A DNA stretch of 64,000 nucleotides from Seohaeicola_A nanhaiensis (GTDB taxonomy: Bacteria; Pseudomonadota; Alphaproteobacteria; Rhodobacterales; Rhodobacteraceae). Of the stretch, positions 52,422 through 61,860 are shown piece by piece. The stretch is from contig NZ_JBHSGI010000005.1 in the NCBI RefSeq assembly GCF_042654245.1, positions 62,001 through 126,000 of the forward strand, given 5' to 3'. Positions within the stretch are counted from its first letter, which is position 1, and each line of letters starts with the position of its first letter. The position numbers and the translations under genes are program-made. Below the pieces are notes generated by a model that saw only the letters and a program-made list of their open reading frames with translations, was not told where the DNA came from and ran no database searches.

Positions 52422-52886
52422 TCAGGCCTTCGGCATGTCGATCATGGCGGTGAACTCCGCCTCGGCGGCCAGTTCGCCCTCGACGGTCGCCTTGCCCGCG
52501 AACTTCCACACCTTCGCGCCGGCCTTGCCGCGCAGCGTGGTCAGCTCCATCTCCAGCACGTCGCCCGGGATCACCTTGCGCCGGAACTTGCAGTTGTCGA
52601 TCGACATGAAATAGATCAGCAGGTTCTTGTCGGCGAAATCCAGCGCCACGCCCACCATTACCGCCGCAGTCTGCGCCATCGCCTCGACGATGGTCACGCC
52701 GGGCATGATCGGCGTGCCCGGGAAATGGCCCTGAAAATGCGGTTCGTTCATGGTCACGTTCTTCAGCCCCTTGGCCGAGGACGTTCCGTCGATATCGACC
52801 ACGCGGTCGACCAGCAGGAAAGGATAGCGGTGCGGCAGGATCCGCTGGATCAGCTGGATATCCGCCTGCGTCTTGGTGTCCGTCAT
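52422..52886 (-). CDS. fabZ: 3-hydroxyacyl-ACP dehydratase FabZ
   Basis: A 154-aa hot-dog dehydratase of fatty acid synthesis with the catalytic motif HFPGTPIMPGVTIVEAMAQ (His and Glu). The N-terminal region IQLIQRILPHRYPFLLVDRV is typical. It is the usual neighbour of lpxA and competes for 3-hydroxyacyl-ACP. Confidence 0.96.
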   Translation of the reverse strand: MTDTKTQADIQLIQRILPHRYPFLLVDRVVDIDGTSSAKGLKNVTMNEPHFQGHFPGTPIMPGVTIVEAMAQTAAVMVGVALDFADKNLLIYFMSIDNCKFRRKVIPGDVLEMELTTLRGKAGAKVWKFAGKATVEGELAAEAEFTAMIDMPKA

Positions 52887-52952
52887 CTGAAAATCCCTGT
52901 GGTTCGGCCCATTGCCTGACTAGCAATCCTTACCCGGATGGGCAAGTTGCCC

Positions 52953-53504
52953 TCATTCCCCGGTCCCGACGATCGCGTCGATCCGCTCGATGGCAATTTC
53001 GGTGATGTCGGTCGCATTTGCGCTCAGAAACACACTCGACCGTTCCAGGATCACCCCAGCCCCCGTCTCCTGCATCAGTGACACCAGCACTGGCCGGGCG
53101 GCCTCGAAGAACTGGGCGCGCGCGCTGTCGGACTTCTGCGCCAGTGCCCGCGCCTTTGTGTCCTGCGTATTGCGGATCACCTTGACCTTTTCGTTGAAGG
53201 CATCGGCCAGTGCGCGAAAGGCTTCCGGCTCCATGTCCCTGCGCTTTTCGGTGAGGTCTTTTTCCTCGGCGGTCAGTTCCGCCTCGATCCGGCGGTTCTC
53301 CTTGGCCAGCGCCGTGCCGGCGGCCTCGATCTCCTTTGCCACCCGTTTGCCGAAGGCGGACTCCGAAAAGAACCGGTCCGAGGAAATGGTCAGGATATCG
53401 CCCTGCGGCAGTCCAAGCTGCTGGGCAGACACCGGACATGCCAGTGGCGATGACACAGCCAGCGCCACTGCGATCATCCGCGCGAGGAGCCCTCGGCGAT
53501 GCAT
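52953..53504 (-). CDS. skp: OmpH/Skp family periplasmic chaperone
   Basis: A 183-aa protein with a signal peptide (MIAVALAVSSPLACPVSA) and a long coiled-coil body (VAKEIEAAGTALAKENRRIEAELTAEEKDL), as in Skp, which holds unfolded outer-membrane proteins. Located between bamA and fabZ, 7 bp after bamA. The gene usually found next, lpxD, is not present here. Confidence 0.85.
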   Translation of the reverse strand: MHRRGLLARMIAVALAVSSPLACPVSAQQLGLPQGDILTISSDRFFSESAFGKRVAKEIEAAGTALAKENRRIEAELTAEEKDLTEKRRDMEPEAFRALADAFNEKVKVIRNTQDTKARALAQKSDSARAQFFEAARPVLVSLMQETGAGVILERSSVFLSANATDITEIAIERIDAIVGTGE

Positions 53505-53511
53505 GGCCGCC

Positions 53512-55812
53512 TCAGAACTTGGCCTGAAGCGTCAGGTCGAAGGACTGTTCCTTGTCGAAGGACTCTTTTCGCAGCGCATTGGTGAAGTTGAACCGCAGCG
53601 GCCCGATCCCGGTATCCCAAAGCAGCGACAACCCGATCACATGGCGCAGCGACCCGTCGGCCCCGACGATATCGCCAGGCGCCGTGCCCGAAAGATCGAC
53701 GTTCTTCAGATCCCAGAGGTTCCCGACGTCATAGAAGACGCCGCCGCGCAGACCCACTTCTTCCGGCAGCCCCAGCGGGAATTCCGCCTCGAAACGGGCC
53801 ACGAAATACTTGTTGCCGCCGATCGCATCGTCCTTGCCGTTCGACAGGTCGCGCGGGCCAAGACCCGCTGGCTCGAAACCGCGCATGACATCGGTCGACA
53901 GGAAGTAGCGGTCGATGCTGCGGCTGGTATTGGACCCGCGCCAGCTCATCACACCTGCTTCCACCGTGGCCCGCAGCGTGACCTCTTCGTTGTAGATCTT
54001 GGTCTGCGCGATTGCCTTGGCGTTGGTCCGCACGAACCGGTTGTCGCCGCCTACACCGACATCGGTGCCCACCTGGAACAGCATCCCCGCGTTTGGATTG
54101 AGACCCGTCAGCCGCGTGTCCCAGACATAGGTCAGGCCGACCGAACTGCTGCTGCGACGCCCGTACCCGATTTCCCGCGCGATGACGACACCCGTGGTCA
54201 CATTGTCCCGCGCCAGCATCTCCGAAGTGTTGAAAGTATACCGCCCCTGCAGCCTCGCATTGTCCGATACCGGAAACGACAGCGAAGGCGCGAAATAGGC
54301 CCGTTTCGTATCATAGTTCGCAAACGAGGAATCCGACCCGGTCAGGCCGAGATCGAGACTTAGCTGCAGGTCGCGGCCCAACAGACGGGGCTCGGTAAAG
54401 CTCAGCGTGTATTCTTCGGTATCCGATGCGGTCGAGATCGCGAAACCGACTTGCTGGCCACGACCGAGGAAGTTGTTCTCCCTCAGGCCGATGGCGACGC
54501 CAAAGCCGTTGTTCAAAGAATAGGATCCGCCAAGGCTCAGCGAACCGGTCGGCTGTTCCTCGACGTTCACGTCGATCACGACCTGATCCTGACTCGACCC
54601 CTGGCGCGCGTCGACGTCTGCGTTCGAGAAGAACCCAAGCGCGCGGATCCGCTCTGCACTTTCCCGGATTTCACGCGGGTTGAACGGGTCGCCTTCGGCC
54701 ACCTTGAACTGCTGCCGCACCACGCGATCCAGCGTACTGGTGTTGCCCTCGATGTCGATGCGTTCCACGAACACGCGCGGGCCGCGCGTCAGGGCGAATT
54801 CAACGTCCAGCGAAAGATCGCGCTCGTTGCGGGTGATCCTGGGTTCGACCCGCAGAAAGTTGATCCCCTTCTGGATCGCCAGCCGCTCCAGCCGCGCGAT
54901 GGAATTCTCGACCAGCGACGGCGAATAAACGACGCCCGGCTTGACCTTGAGGGCCGCCTGGAACTCAGCCGCATCCGCCTCCGGAATTTCGCTGACCGTG
55001 GTGATGTTGCCGAACCGGAACTGTTGTCCCTCCTCGACGTTCACCGCCATGTAGAAGGCGTCGCGTTCACGGGTGAATTCGACATTGGTGCTCAGCACCC
55101 GGAAATCGATGTAGCCGCGGCTCAGATAGAAATCGCGCAAGACCTGCTTGTCGAAATCGACCCTCTCCTCGATCAGCGTGTCCTTGCTGATCAGGGCACG
55201 CAGAAGACCCGCCTGCTTGGTTTCCAGCACGCGGCGCAGCCGGCGATCCGAATAGGCGCGGTTGCCGACAAAGCTGACGCGCTCGATCTCGGTCGTGCCG
55301 CCTTCGGCGATCTCGAACACCAGATCGACCCGGTTGTCGCTGCGGCGGATGATACGCGGGGTGACTGTCGCTGCAACCCGGCCCTGTGTCGAATAAAGCT
55401 TTGCCAGCTTGTCGGCGTCGGCCTCGGCCGTGGTCGGATTGAACACCCGGCGCGGCTTGGACTCGATCAGGTCGGTCAGCTTGTCGTCCTTGATCCGGCG
55501 GTTGCCCTCGAAGTTGATCCGGTTGATCGTCGGGAACTCGGTCACCTTGACCACAAGCGTGCCGCCGCGCGGCTCGATGTCGACGGTTTCGAACAGACCG
55601 CTGCCCAGGACGCGCTGATAGGCGTCGTTCAGCTCACCCGCAGTGACGGCCTTCCCTGGCTGGATGCCGGCATAGGTCGCAATCGTGCCCGTCTCGATCC
55701 GCTGGTTGCCCTGCACCTCGATCCGCGAGAACCGATAGCTTTGCGCGTCCGCCGCTCCAGCCGAGATCACCACCGCCAGAGCCAGGGCCGCAGGAACCGT
55801 CCGCCACGACAT
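53512..55812 (-). CDS. bamA: Outer membrane protein assembly factor BamA
   Basis: A 766-aa Omp85 protein: signal peptide (ALALAVVISAGAADAQS), five POTRA domains (from about residue 24 to 345; IEVQGNQRIETGTIATYAGIQPG begins the first) and a C-terminal 16-strand barrel ending LQAKF, with a terminal Phe. It inserts outer-membrane barrel proteins. The ATG used gives a clean signal peptide; longer N-terminal extensions of up to 19 residues are possible. Confidence 0.95.
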   Translation of the reverse strand: MSWRTVPAALALAVVISAGAADAQSYRFSRIEVQGNQRIETGTIATYAGIQPGKAVTAGELNDAYQRVLGSGLFETVDIEPRGGTLVVKVTEFPTINRINFEGNRRIKDDKLTDLIESKPRRVFNPTTAEADADKLAKLYSTQGRVAATVTPRIIRRSDNRVDLVFEIAEGGTTEIERVSFVGNRAYSDRRLRRVLETKQAGLLRALISKDTLIEERVDFDKQVLRDFYLSRGYIDFRVLSTNVEFTRERDAFYMAVNVEEGQQFRFGNITTVSEIPEADAAEFQAALKVKPGVVYSPSLVENSIARLERLAIQKGINFLRVEPRITRNERDLSLDVEFALTRGPRVFVERIDIEGNTSTLDRVVRQQFKVAEGDPFNPREIRESAERIRALGFFSNADVDARQGSSQDQVVIDVNVEEQPTGSLSLGGSYSLNNGFGVAIGLRENNFLGRGQQVGFAISTASDTEEYTLSFTEPRLLGRDLQLSLDLGLTGSDSSFANYDTKRAYFAPSLSFPVSDNARLQGRYTFNTSEMLARDNVTTGVVIAREIGYGRRSSSSVGLTYVWDTRLTGLNPNAGMLFQVGTDVGVGGDNRFVRTNAKAIAQTKIYNEEVTLRATVEAGVMSWRGSNTSRSIDRYFLSTDVMRGFEPAGLGPRDLSNGKDDAIGGNKYFVARFEAEFPLGLPEEVGLRGGVFYDVGNLWDLKNVDLSGTAPGDIVGADGSLRHVIGLSLLWDTGIGPLRFNFTNALRKESFDKEQSFDLTLQAKF

Positions 55813-55936
55813 CAGGTTTCCCCGGCCGCTTCGGGTGCACGATATGTCATTTGCACTGCCCATACTCATCGTCCCACACCGCTACTTTTTTATCCTTGAA
55901 ACTTGACTATCGGGAATGCGCCGGGTTGTCAAAACC

Positions 55937-55977
55937 ACAAAGAAAAACGGCGCCCGCTTTTTTTCGCAGACGCCGTT
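55937..55977 (-). terminator. Leftward terminator upstream of bamA
   Basis: On the minus strand AACGGCG...CGCCGTT forms a 7-bp stem that can extend inward (CTGC/GCGG), followed by TTTCTTTG. It lies between the 41-aa gene and bamA, so bamA likely has its own promoter in the 125 bp that follow. Confidence 0.65.
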
Positions 55978-56002
55978 CATTCAATGAGAAACCGGGAGGC
56001 CG

Positions 56003-56128
56003 TCAGAGGCCCAGAAGATAGGCCCCGAGCATGAGCGCGAAGGGGATCGCCATGACGAAAAGAACCCGATCGGCGTTCAAGGACACCAATAGCGAGAAAC
56101 CTCGGTAGGATTGCTGCAAAGTCTGCAT
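56003..56128 (-). CDS. 41-aa membrane micro-protein
   Basis: MQTLQQSYRGFSLLVSLNAD then RVLFVMAIPFALMLGAYLLGL: a conserved-looking N terminus with a QSYRGF motif and a C-terminal membrane helix. AAGGA precedes the ATG by 9 nt and a terminator follows 26 nt after the stop. I recall similar proteins in Rhodobacterales but cannot verify. It lies between rseP and bamA, both envelope-biogenesis genes. Confidence 0.65.
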   Translation of the reverse strand: MQTLQQSYRGFSLLVSLNADRVLFVMAIPFALMLGAYLLGL

Positions 56129-56230
56129 GATGATCGGTCCTTCTGCTGCCTGATGAGCCGAGAATAGTTGTCGAATATGGCAGCACTTTGGCCGGAAGAT
56201 GGAGAGCTCGGGCAGCTACTGCCGCCCGGC

Positions 56231-57580
56231 TCAGCAGACCACGTCGTTGAACAGCGCAAAAACCATCAGCGTCAGCAGGATCGCCAGCCCCAGGCTCATC
56301 ATCACCCGCAGCGCCAGATCGCTCGGCGGTTGCCCGGTCACCGCCTCATAGGCGTAGAACACCAGATGTCCGCCATCCAGCGCTGGGATCGGGAATAGGT
56401 TCAGCAGCCCCACGGCAGTCGACAGCGACGCTATGAACCAGATAAAACTCTGCGCCCCCTGGCTCGCCGTGTCGCCCGAGGCCTGCGCAATTCCGATCGG
56501 CCCGGACAGGTTGCAGGTGCTGATCGCGCCGGTGATGATGTGCCACAGCCCCGAGATCGAGGTCGTGACCATCGCGCCCATCTGCATCACCGCGCCCTGC
56601 ACGGCCGTCGTCAGGTTCGCCGGTTCGCGCGCCGCCTCGAAGGCCATCGAACTGACCACTCCGATTCGCCAGTTCGTGGCAAAACCGCCCTCGTCCTGCG
56701 CTTCGTCCATCCGCCGCGGCACCAGCGCGAAATCCTGCGTCGCGCCATCGCGCCAGACCACCAGCTGCAGGGGCCGCCCGTCCGAAGCCTCGACCCGCGT
56801 CTTCAGCTCGTCAAAGGACGAGATCGGCGTGCCGTCCACGCTCTGGATCACATCGCCGGCCTGCAGACCGATGTCCATTGCCGCGCTGCGAGGCACCACG
56901 GTGTCGATCACCGGCGGATAAAGGTAGGGCCCCTTGACTGTCACCTCCGCCCCGTCGCGCTTGACCAAATAGTCCAGCGAAGGGGCCGGTTTCAGTCCCA
57001 TCCTGAAGGCGGTCCAGTCGTCGTTCACCCCGAACTCCGGGATTGGCGTGCCGTTGATCGCCAGGATCTGATCGCCGCTCTGCAATTCGTAAGAGCTGTC
57101 CGGCAGCGGCTTCAACTCCCCCACCGTCAGAGGGTCCGAGGTGACGCCGCGCGACATGAAGATGGCGGCAAAGATGATCACCGACAGGACAAAATTGAAG
57201 AATGGCCCCGCCGCGACCGTCGCCGCGCGCGCCCAGAGCGGCGCGCCATGCATCGTCCGCCGCAGCGCCTTCGGATCGGTCGCCGCATCCGCCATCACCG
57301 CCGCATCCTTGCCCGATGCGGCATTCGCATCGCCCAGGAATTTAACGAACCCGCCGAACGGCAGCGCCGCGATCTGCCAGCGCGTACCGCGCCGGTCGAC
57401 GCGGCTCCAAAGCACCGGGCCAAACCCCAGCGAGAAAACCTCGGCGTGAATGCCCGACCAGCGCCCGACGATGTAATGGCCGTATTCATGCACCGCCACG
57501 ATCACTGAAAGCGCGATCACGAAGGCAACCACATTATAGGCAAAGCCGCCGAATTGCGGGATCAGTCCGGTGATGTCCAA
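56231..57580 (-). CDS. rseP: RIP zinc metalloprotease RseP
   Basis: A 449-aa site-2 intramembrane protease: zinc motif HEYGH (31-35), second motif LDGGH near the C terminus (PALDGGHLVFYAYE), two PDZ regions between about 130 and 300 (QSGDQILAINGTPIPEF and LQAGDVIQSVDGTPISSFDEL), and four or so membrane helices. It cleaves anti-sigma factors and signal peptide remnants. 4 bp behind dxr. Confidence 0.95.
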   Translation of the reverse strand: MDITGLIPQFGGFAYNVVAFVIALSVIVAVHEYGHYIVGRWSGIHAEVFSLGFGPVLWSRVDRRGTRWQIAALPFGGFVKFLGDANAASGKDAAVMADAATDPKALRRTMHGAPLWARAATVAAGPFFNFVLSVIIFAAIFMSRGVTSDPLTVGELKPLPDSSYELQSGDQILAINGTPIPEFGVNDDWTAFRMGLKPAPSLDYLVKRDGAEVTVKGPYLYPPVIDTVVPRSAAMDIGLQAGDVIQSVDGTPISSFDELKTRVEASDGRPLQLVVWRDGATQDFALVPRRMDEAQDEGGFATNWRIGVVSSMAFEAAREPANLTTAVQGAVMQMGAMVTTSISGLWHIITGAISTCNLSGPIGIAQASGDTASQGAQSFIWFIASLSTAVGLLNLFPIPALDGGHLVFYAYEAVTGQPPSDLALRVMMSLGLAILLTLMVFALFNDVVC

Positions 57581-57584
57581 GTCT

Positions 57585-58757
57585 CTACCCTGCTCGCTTC
57601 GCCATCGTCTCGCCGGCGCGTCTTCTGGCCAGATGGTCCGTTTCCATCACGTTATCAAGGGTCATCGGCGCGTCAAAGAGACCCGCCTCGCCTTCCATCC
57701 GCGACAGCACGGCCTCGACCACCGCCGCCATGTCGGTAAATCCGATGCGCCGTTCCAGGAAAGCGTCCAGCGCCGCCTCCTTGGCCGCGTTGAAGGCGGC
57801 TCCGCTCAGCCCGCCCCGCGCCATGACGTCGCGCGCCAGCCGCAGCGCCGGATAGCGCGCCGGATCGGGTGCCCGGAACGTCAGCGCGCCGATGGCGGCA
57901 AGGTCCAGCCGTTCAACCGGCAGAGGACGCCGGTCGGGCCAGTTCAGAGCATAGCCGATAGCATGGCGCATGTCCGGCGCGCCGACATGGGCCATCATCG
58001 CCCCGTCGGTGAATCCGACAAGCGCGTGGATCAGAGACTCGGGGTGGATCACCACTTCGATCCGCTCGGGCGCAACCTCGAAAAACTCACGCGTTTCAAT
58101 TAGTTCCAGCGCTTTGTTGAACATGGAGGCGGAATCGATGGTGATCCGCTGACCCATCGCCCAGTTCGGATGGCTCGACGCCTGCTCCGGTGTCGCCCTG
58201 GCCAGCGCCTCCAGCGGCCAGTCGCGAAACGCGCCGCCCGACGCGGTCAGAACAATGCGCTCGACACTCTCGATGCGCTCGCCGCGCAACGCCTGAAACA
58301 CCGCCGAATGCTCGCTGTCCACCGGCAGGATCCGCGCCCCGTGCCGCGCCGCCGTCTCGCGGACCAGCGCGCCGGCACAGACCAGCGTCTCCTTGTTGGC
58401 CAGCGCCAGGGTTGCCCCCTGTTCCAGCGCGCGCAGCCCCGGAGCCAGCCCGGCGGCCCCGACAATCGCCGACATCACCCAGTCCGCCGGCCGCGAAGCC
58501 GCCTCGGCGATGGACGCCCGGCCCGCCTGCGCCTCGATGTCGCTGTCCCCCAGCGCCTCGCGCAGCGGCTCCAGCATGTCGTCGTAGGCGGTCACCGCCA
58601 CCTCGGCTCGCAGCCGGATCGCGTCCTCCGCCAGCTGCACGATATTGCGCCCGCCGGTCAGGGCCACGACGGAAAACTCGTCCGGAGACCGGGCAAGGAG
58701 GTCGAGCGTATTCTGCCCGACCGAGCCGGTGGCGCCCAGCACCGAAACCCGGCGCAT
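57585..58757 (-). CDS. dxr: 1-deoxy-D-xylulose 5-phosphate reductoisomerase
   Basis: A 390-aa enzyme of the MEP isoprenoid pathway. NADPH-binding motif LGATGSVGQNTLDL at 7-20, the catalytic loop ALANKETLVCAGALV, DSEHSAVFQ (149-157) and the metal/substrate block SSHPNWAMGQRITIDSASMFNKALELIE. The start (MRRVSVLGATG) overlaps the cdsA stop by one base. Confidence 0.97.
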   Translation of the reverse strand: MRRVSVLGATGSVGQNTLDLLARSPDEFSVVALTGGRNIVQLAEDAIRLRAEVAVTAYDDMLEPLREALGDSDIEAQAGRASIAEAASRPADWVMSAIVGAAGLAPGLRALEQGATLALANKETLVCAGALVRETAARHGARILPVDSEHSAVFQALRGERIESVERIVLTASGGAFRDWPLEALARATPEQASSHPNWAMGQRITIDSASMFNKALELIETREFFEVAPERIEVVIHPESLIHALVGFTDGAMMAHVGAPDMRHAIGYALNWPDRRPLPVERLDLAAIGALTFRAPDPARYPALRLARDVMARGGLSGAAFNAAKEAALDAFLERRIGFTDMAAVVEAVLSRMEGEAGLFDAPMTLDNVMETDHLARRRAGETMAKRAG

Positions 58758-59548
58758 CACAGCGCCCCGAATGGCAGGTCGAACAGGATGGCCACAAGCA
58801 GCACGAACAGCGACGCGCCCAGCATGGCGTCGAACCGGTCGAGCAGCCCGCCGTGGCCGGGAATCAGGTTGCTCGAATCCTTCACGCCGGTCATCCGCTT
58901 GACCGCGCTTTCGGCGATATCGCCCAGCTGCGCCGCCAGCGCCGTGATCGTCGACAGCAGGATCAGGCCGGGCCCTGCCCCGCCCCACAGCCAGAAACCG
59001 GCGCCGACCAGCGCCGCGCCGACCCATCCCGCCACGGTGCCCGACCAGGTCTTCTTCGGGCTGATCTTCGGCCAGAACTTGGGCCCTCCCAGCATCCGAC
59101 CGGCAAAGTATCCAGCCACATCCGAGGCGATGACCACCAGGATCAGCCAGACCAGCGTGCTGGCACTGAAGTGATCGCGCAGCACCATCATCTCGAAGCC
59201 CGCCAGCACGATCAGCCCGACATAGGCGCCGCAGATCAGCCTGTGCCGCGGAACCTGCTGCGCGCAGAGCAGCGGCGGCACCGCCAGCAGCGGCAGCGCG
59301 ATCAGCGGCGTCATGTAGGGCACCGCCAGTGTCACCAGCCCCGCCAGCCCGCCCAGGGCCAGCGCCTCGCCGCTGCGCTCGGGCGCCAGCATCCGGAACA
59401 GTTCCCAGGTCATCCCCGCGCAGATCAGCGCGACAAAGACATGGAAGACATCGCCGCCGAACCAGATCGCCAGCGCCGCCAGCACGACCATCACCGCCGC
59501 CGACATCAGCCGCGGCCCCAGATCGGCCCAGCGGTCCCTGACGCTCAT
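58757..59548 (-). CDS. cdsA: Phosphatidate cytidylyltransferase CdsA
   Basis: A 263-aa polytopic membrane enzyme forming CDP-diacylglycerol. The family signature is near the C terminus: SAVKRMTGVKDSSNLIPGHGGLLDRFD, and the central SDVAGYFAGRMLGGPKFWPKISPKKTWSG is also typical. About seven helices. Overlaps uppS by 4 bp. Confidence 0.95.
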   Translation of the reverse strand: MSVRDRWADLGPRLMSAAVMVVLAALAIWFGGDVFHVFVALICAGMTWELFRMLAPERSGEALALGGLAGLVTLAVPYMTPLIALPLLAVPPLLCAQQVPRHRLICGAYVGLIVLAGFEMMVLRDHFSASTLVWLILVVIASDVAGYFAGRMLGGPKFWPKISPKKTWSGTVAGWVGAALVGAGFWLWGGAGPGLILLSTITALAAQLGDIAESAVKRMTGVKDSSNLIPGHGGLLDRFDAMLGASLFVLLVAILFDLPFGAL

Positions 59549-60276
59549 GACAGGACCGCGCCGAAACGGCGGTCGCGGCTGCCGTAGGACCGGCACAGCC
59601 GCTCCAGCTCTGCCGCCGTGAAATCGGGCCAGAGCGTGTCGATGAACTCGTATTCCGAATAGGCCGACTGCCACAGCAGGAAATTCGAGATGCGCGCCTC
59701 GCCCGACGTGCGGATGACCAGATCGGGGTCCGGCAGCACATGCGTGTCCAGATACCGGGTCAGCGTCTGCTCGTCGACGTCCTCCGAGTTCAGCCGCCCC
59801 GCCGCCACGTCGCGCGCCAGCCGCTTGGTCGCCCGCGCCACCTCATCCCGCCCGCCGTAATTGATAGCGATGGTCAGATGCACCAGATCGTTGTCCTTGG
59901 TCTGCTCCTCGAGCATGTCCATCAGCTCGATCAGCTTGGCGTCCAGCCGCACCCGGTCACCGATGAACCGTACGCGCACCCCGCGCGAGGCCAGCGCCCG
60001 CGTTTCCCGGGTGATATACCGCCGGAACAGGCTCATCAGCCCCGCCACCTCGACCTGCGTCCGCTTCCAGTTCTCGGTCGAGAAGGCGAAGATCGTCAGA
60101 TACTTGATCCCGAGCTCGGGGCAGGCCTCGACCACCTCGCGCACACGCCGTGCGCCCGCGTGATGGCCAAACAGCCTCGGGCGCCCCCGGGCCTGCGCCC
60201 AGCGGCCGTTGCCATCCATGATGATGGCCACATGGCGCGGGCCGCCCGCCGGCGCGGTATCGGGATCCTTGGGCAT
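59545..60276 (-). CDS. uppS: Isoprenyl (undecaprenyl) diphosphate synthase
   Basis: A 243-aa cis-prenyltransferase making the lipid carrier for peptidoglycan and O-antigen. Motifs: IIMDGNGRWAQARGRPRLFGH near the N terminus and RTSGEARISNFLLWQSAYSEYEF near the C terminus. It starts 9 bp after frr. Confidence 0.96.
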   Translation of the reverse strand: MPKDPDTAPAGGPRHVAIIMDGNGRWAQARGRPRLFGHHAGARRVREVVEACPELGIKYLTIFAFSTENWKRTQVEVAGLMSLFRRYITRETRALASRGVRVRFIGDRVRLDAKLIELMDMLEEQTKDNDLVHLTIAINYGGRDEVARATKRLARDVAAGRLNSEDVDEQTLTRYLDTHVLPDPDLVIRTSGEARISNFLLWQSAYSEYEFIDTLWPDFTAAELERLCRSYGSRDRRFGAVLS

Positions 60277-60285
60277 GGTTGTGCG

Positions 60286-60849
60286 TCAGACCTGCATGAT
60301 CTCGGCCTGTTTGGCCTCCAGCGCCGCGTCGACCGCGGCGATCATCTTGTTCGTCAGCTCCTGCACCTCGTTCTCCCAGAACTTCTGGTCGTCTTCCGAG
60401 ATACCGTCGGCCTTGGCCTTCTTCACCTGATCCATGCCGTCGCGCCGCACGTTGCGGATGGCGACGCGGGCACTCTCGGCATACTGCCCGGCGACCTTGG
60501 TCAGTTCGCGGCGGCGCTCCTCGTTCAGCTCGGGGATCGGCAGCATGATGATCGTGCCGTTCAACTGCGGGTTGATCCCCAGCCCGCTCTCGCGGATCGC
60601 CTTCTCGACCTTATTGACCAGCGACTTGTCCCAGACGTTGATCGTCACCATGCGCGGCTCGGGCACGTTAATAGTGCCAACCTGGTTAATCGGGGTCGGG
60701 CTGCCGTAGGCATCGACCATGATCGGCTCAAGCATGCTGCCCGAGGCCCGCCCGGTGCGAAGGCTGGCGAATTCGGTGCGCAGGTTTTGCATCGCCCCGT
60801 CCATCCGCCGTTGCAGCGCGTCGGTGTCGAGCATGAAATCTTCGGACAT
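60286..60849 (-). CDS. frr: Ribosome recycling factor
   Basis: A 187-aa RRF that, with EF-G, splits post-termination ribosomes. Starts MSEDFMLDTDALQRRMDGA; conserved LRTGRASGSMLEPIMVDAYG, WDKSLVNKVEKAIRESGLG and RRELTKVAGQYAESARVAIRN. A 159-bp gap separates it from pyrH; nothing else is visible there. Confidence 0.97.
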   Translation of the reverse strand: MSEDFMLDTDALQRRMDGAMQNLRTEFASLRTGRASGSMLEPIMVDAYGSPTPINQVGTINVPEPRMVTINVWDKSLVNKVEKAIRESGLGINPQLNGTIIMLPIPELNEERRRELTKVAGQYAESARVAIRNVRRDGMDQVKKAKADGISEDDQKFWENEVQELTNKMIAAVDAALEAKQAEIMQV

Positions 60850-61008
60850 GGGAAGCCCCTCCCGTCATCTTGGTCATTTGCGGCTCTATAGACCCAGACG
60901 GCAGCCGATGTATAGGGTGCAAGGTTTCTGCCGCCGCCTGCGCAGCCTTGATTGTCGCGGTTCTCTGCCGGTGCAGCGCCGCGGAAATCCTCGAACGATT
61001 TCCGCGCC

Positions 61009-61755
61009 TCAGCCCTGGACCCGGGTATAGGTGCCCTCGCCGGCCAGAATGCCCCGGAAGCCTCCGGGCGTATCCAGCGAGAACACGATGATCGGCAGAT
61101 TGTTGTCCCGCGCCAGGGCGATGGCCGAGGCATCCATGACCCCCAGCCGCTTGGCCAGCACATCGTCATAGCTCACGTGATCATACCGCTTGGCGTCCGC
61201 GTGCTTGATCGGGTCCTTGTCATAGACCCCGTCCACCTTCGTGCCCTTGAAGATCGCCTCGCAGTTCATCTCGTTGGCGCGCAGGGTCGCGGCGGTGTCG
61301 GTGGTGAAATAGGGATTGCCGGTGCCCGCCGCGAAGATGCAGACCCGCTTCTTCTCCAGATGGCGCACAGCGCGGCGCCGGATATAGGGCTCGGCCACCT
61401 CGTCCATGCGGATCGCGCTGATCACCCGAGTAAAGACGCCCAGCTCTTCCAGCGCCGACTGCATGGCCAGCGCATTCATCACCGTCGCCAGCATCCCCAT
61501 GTAATCGGCCGTGGTCCGCTCCATCCCCTGCGCCGAACCGGCCAGCCCGCGGAAGATGTTCCCACCCCCGATCACCATGCAGATCTCGACGCCCATATCG
61601 TGCACCGATTTCACCTCGGCGGCGATCCGCTGGACCGTCGGCGGATGCAGCCCGAACCCCTGATCTCCCATCAGCGCCTCGCCGGAAATCTTCAGCATGA
61701 CCCGGGTATAGGTGCTGCCGGTCGGTCGCTTCTGGGAAGTGGGGGATGGGGTCAT
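61009..61755 (-). CDS. pyrH: UMP kinase PyrH
   Basis: A 248-aa amino-acid-kinase-fold uridylate kinase: VMLKISGEALMGDQGFG at the N terminus, CMVIGGGNIFRG, FAAGTGNPYFTTDTAATLRA and KGTKVDGVYDKDPI. First gene of the leftward envelope cluster within the window and divergent from miaA. Confidence 0.97.
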   Translation of the reverse strand: MTPSPTSQKRPTGSTYTRVMLKISGEALMGDQGFGLHPPTVQRIAAEVKSVHDMGVEICMVIGGGNIFRGLAGSAQGMERTTADYMGMLATVMNALAMQSALEELGVFTRVISAIRMDEVAEPYIRRRAVRHLEKKRVCIFAAGTGNPYFTTDTAATLRANEMNCEAIFKGTKVDGVYDKDPIKHADAKRYDHVSYDDVLAKRLGVMDASAIALARDNNLPIIVFSLDTPGGFRGILAGEGTYTRVQG

Positions 61756-61860
61756 GTTGCGCTCCGCTCGGCCTCTGGGTTAGATCGCGCGCAAAATGGC
61801 CGAATTCGGCGCCGGGTTCAATCCGCGATCCCGGTCAGCGATGACGCGGACAGGAGCACT

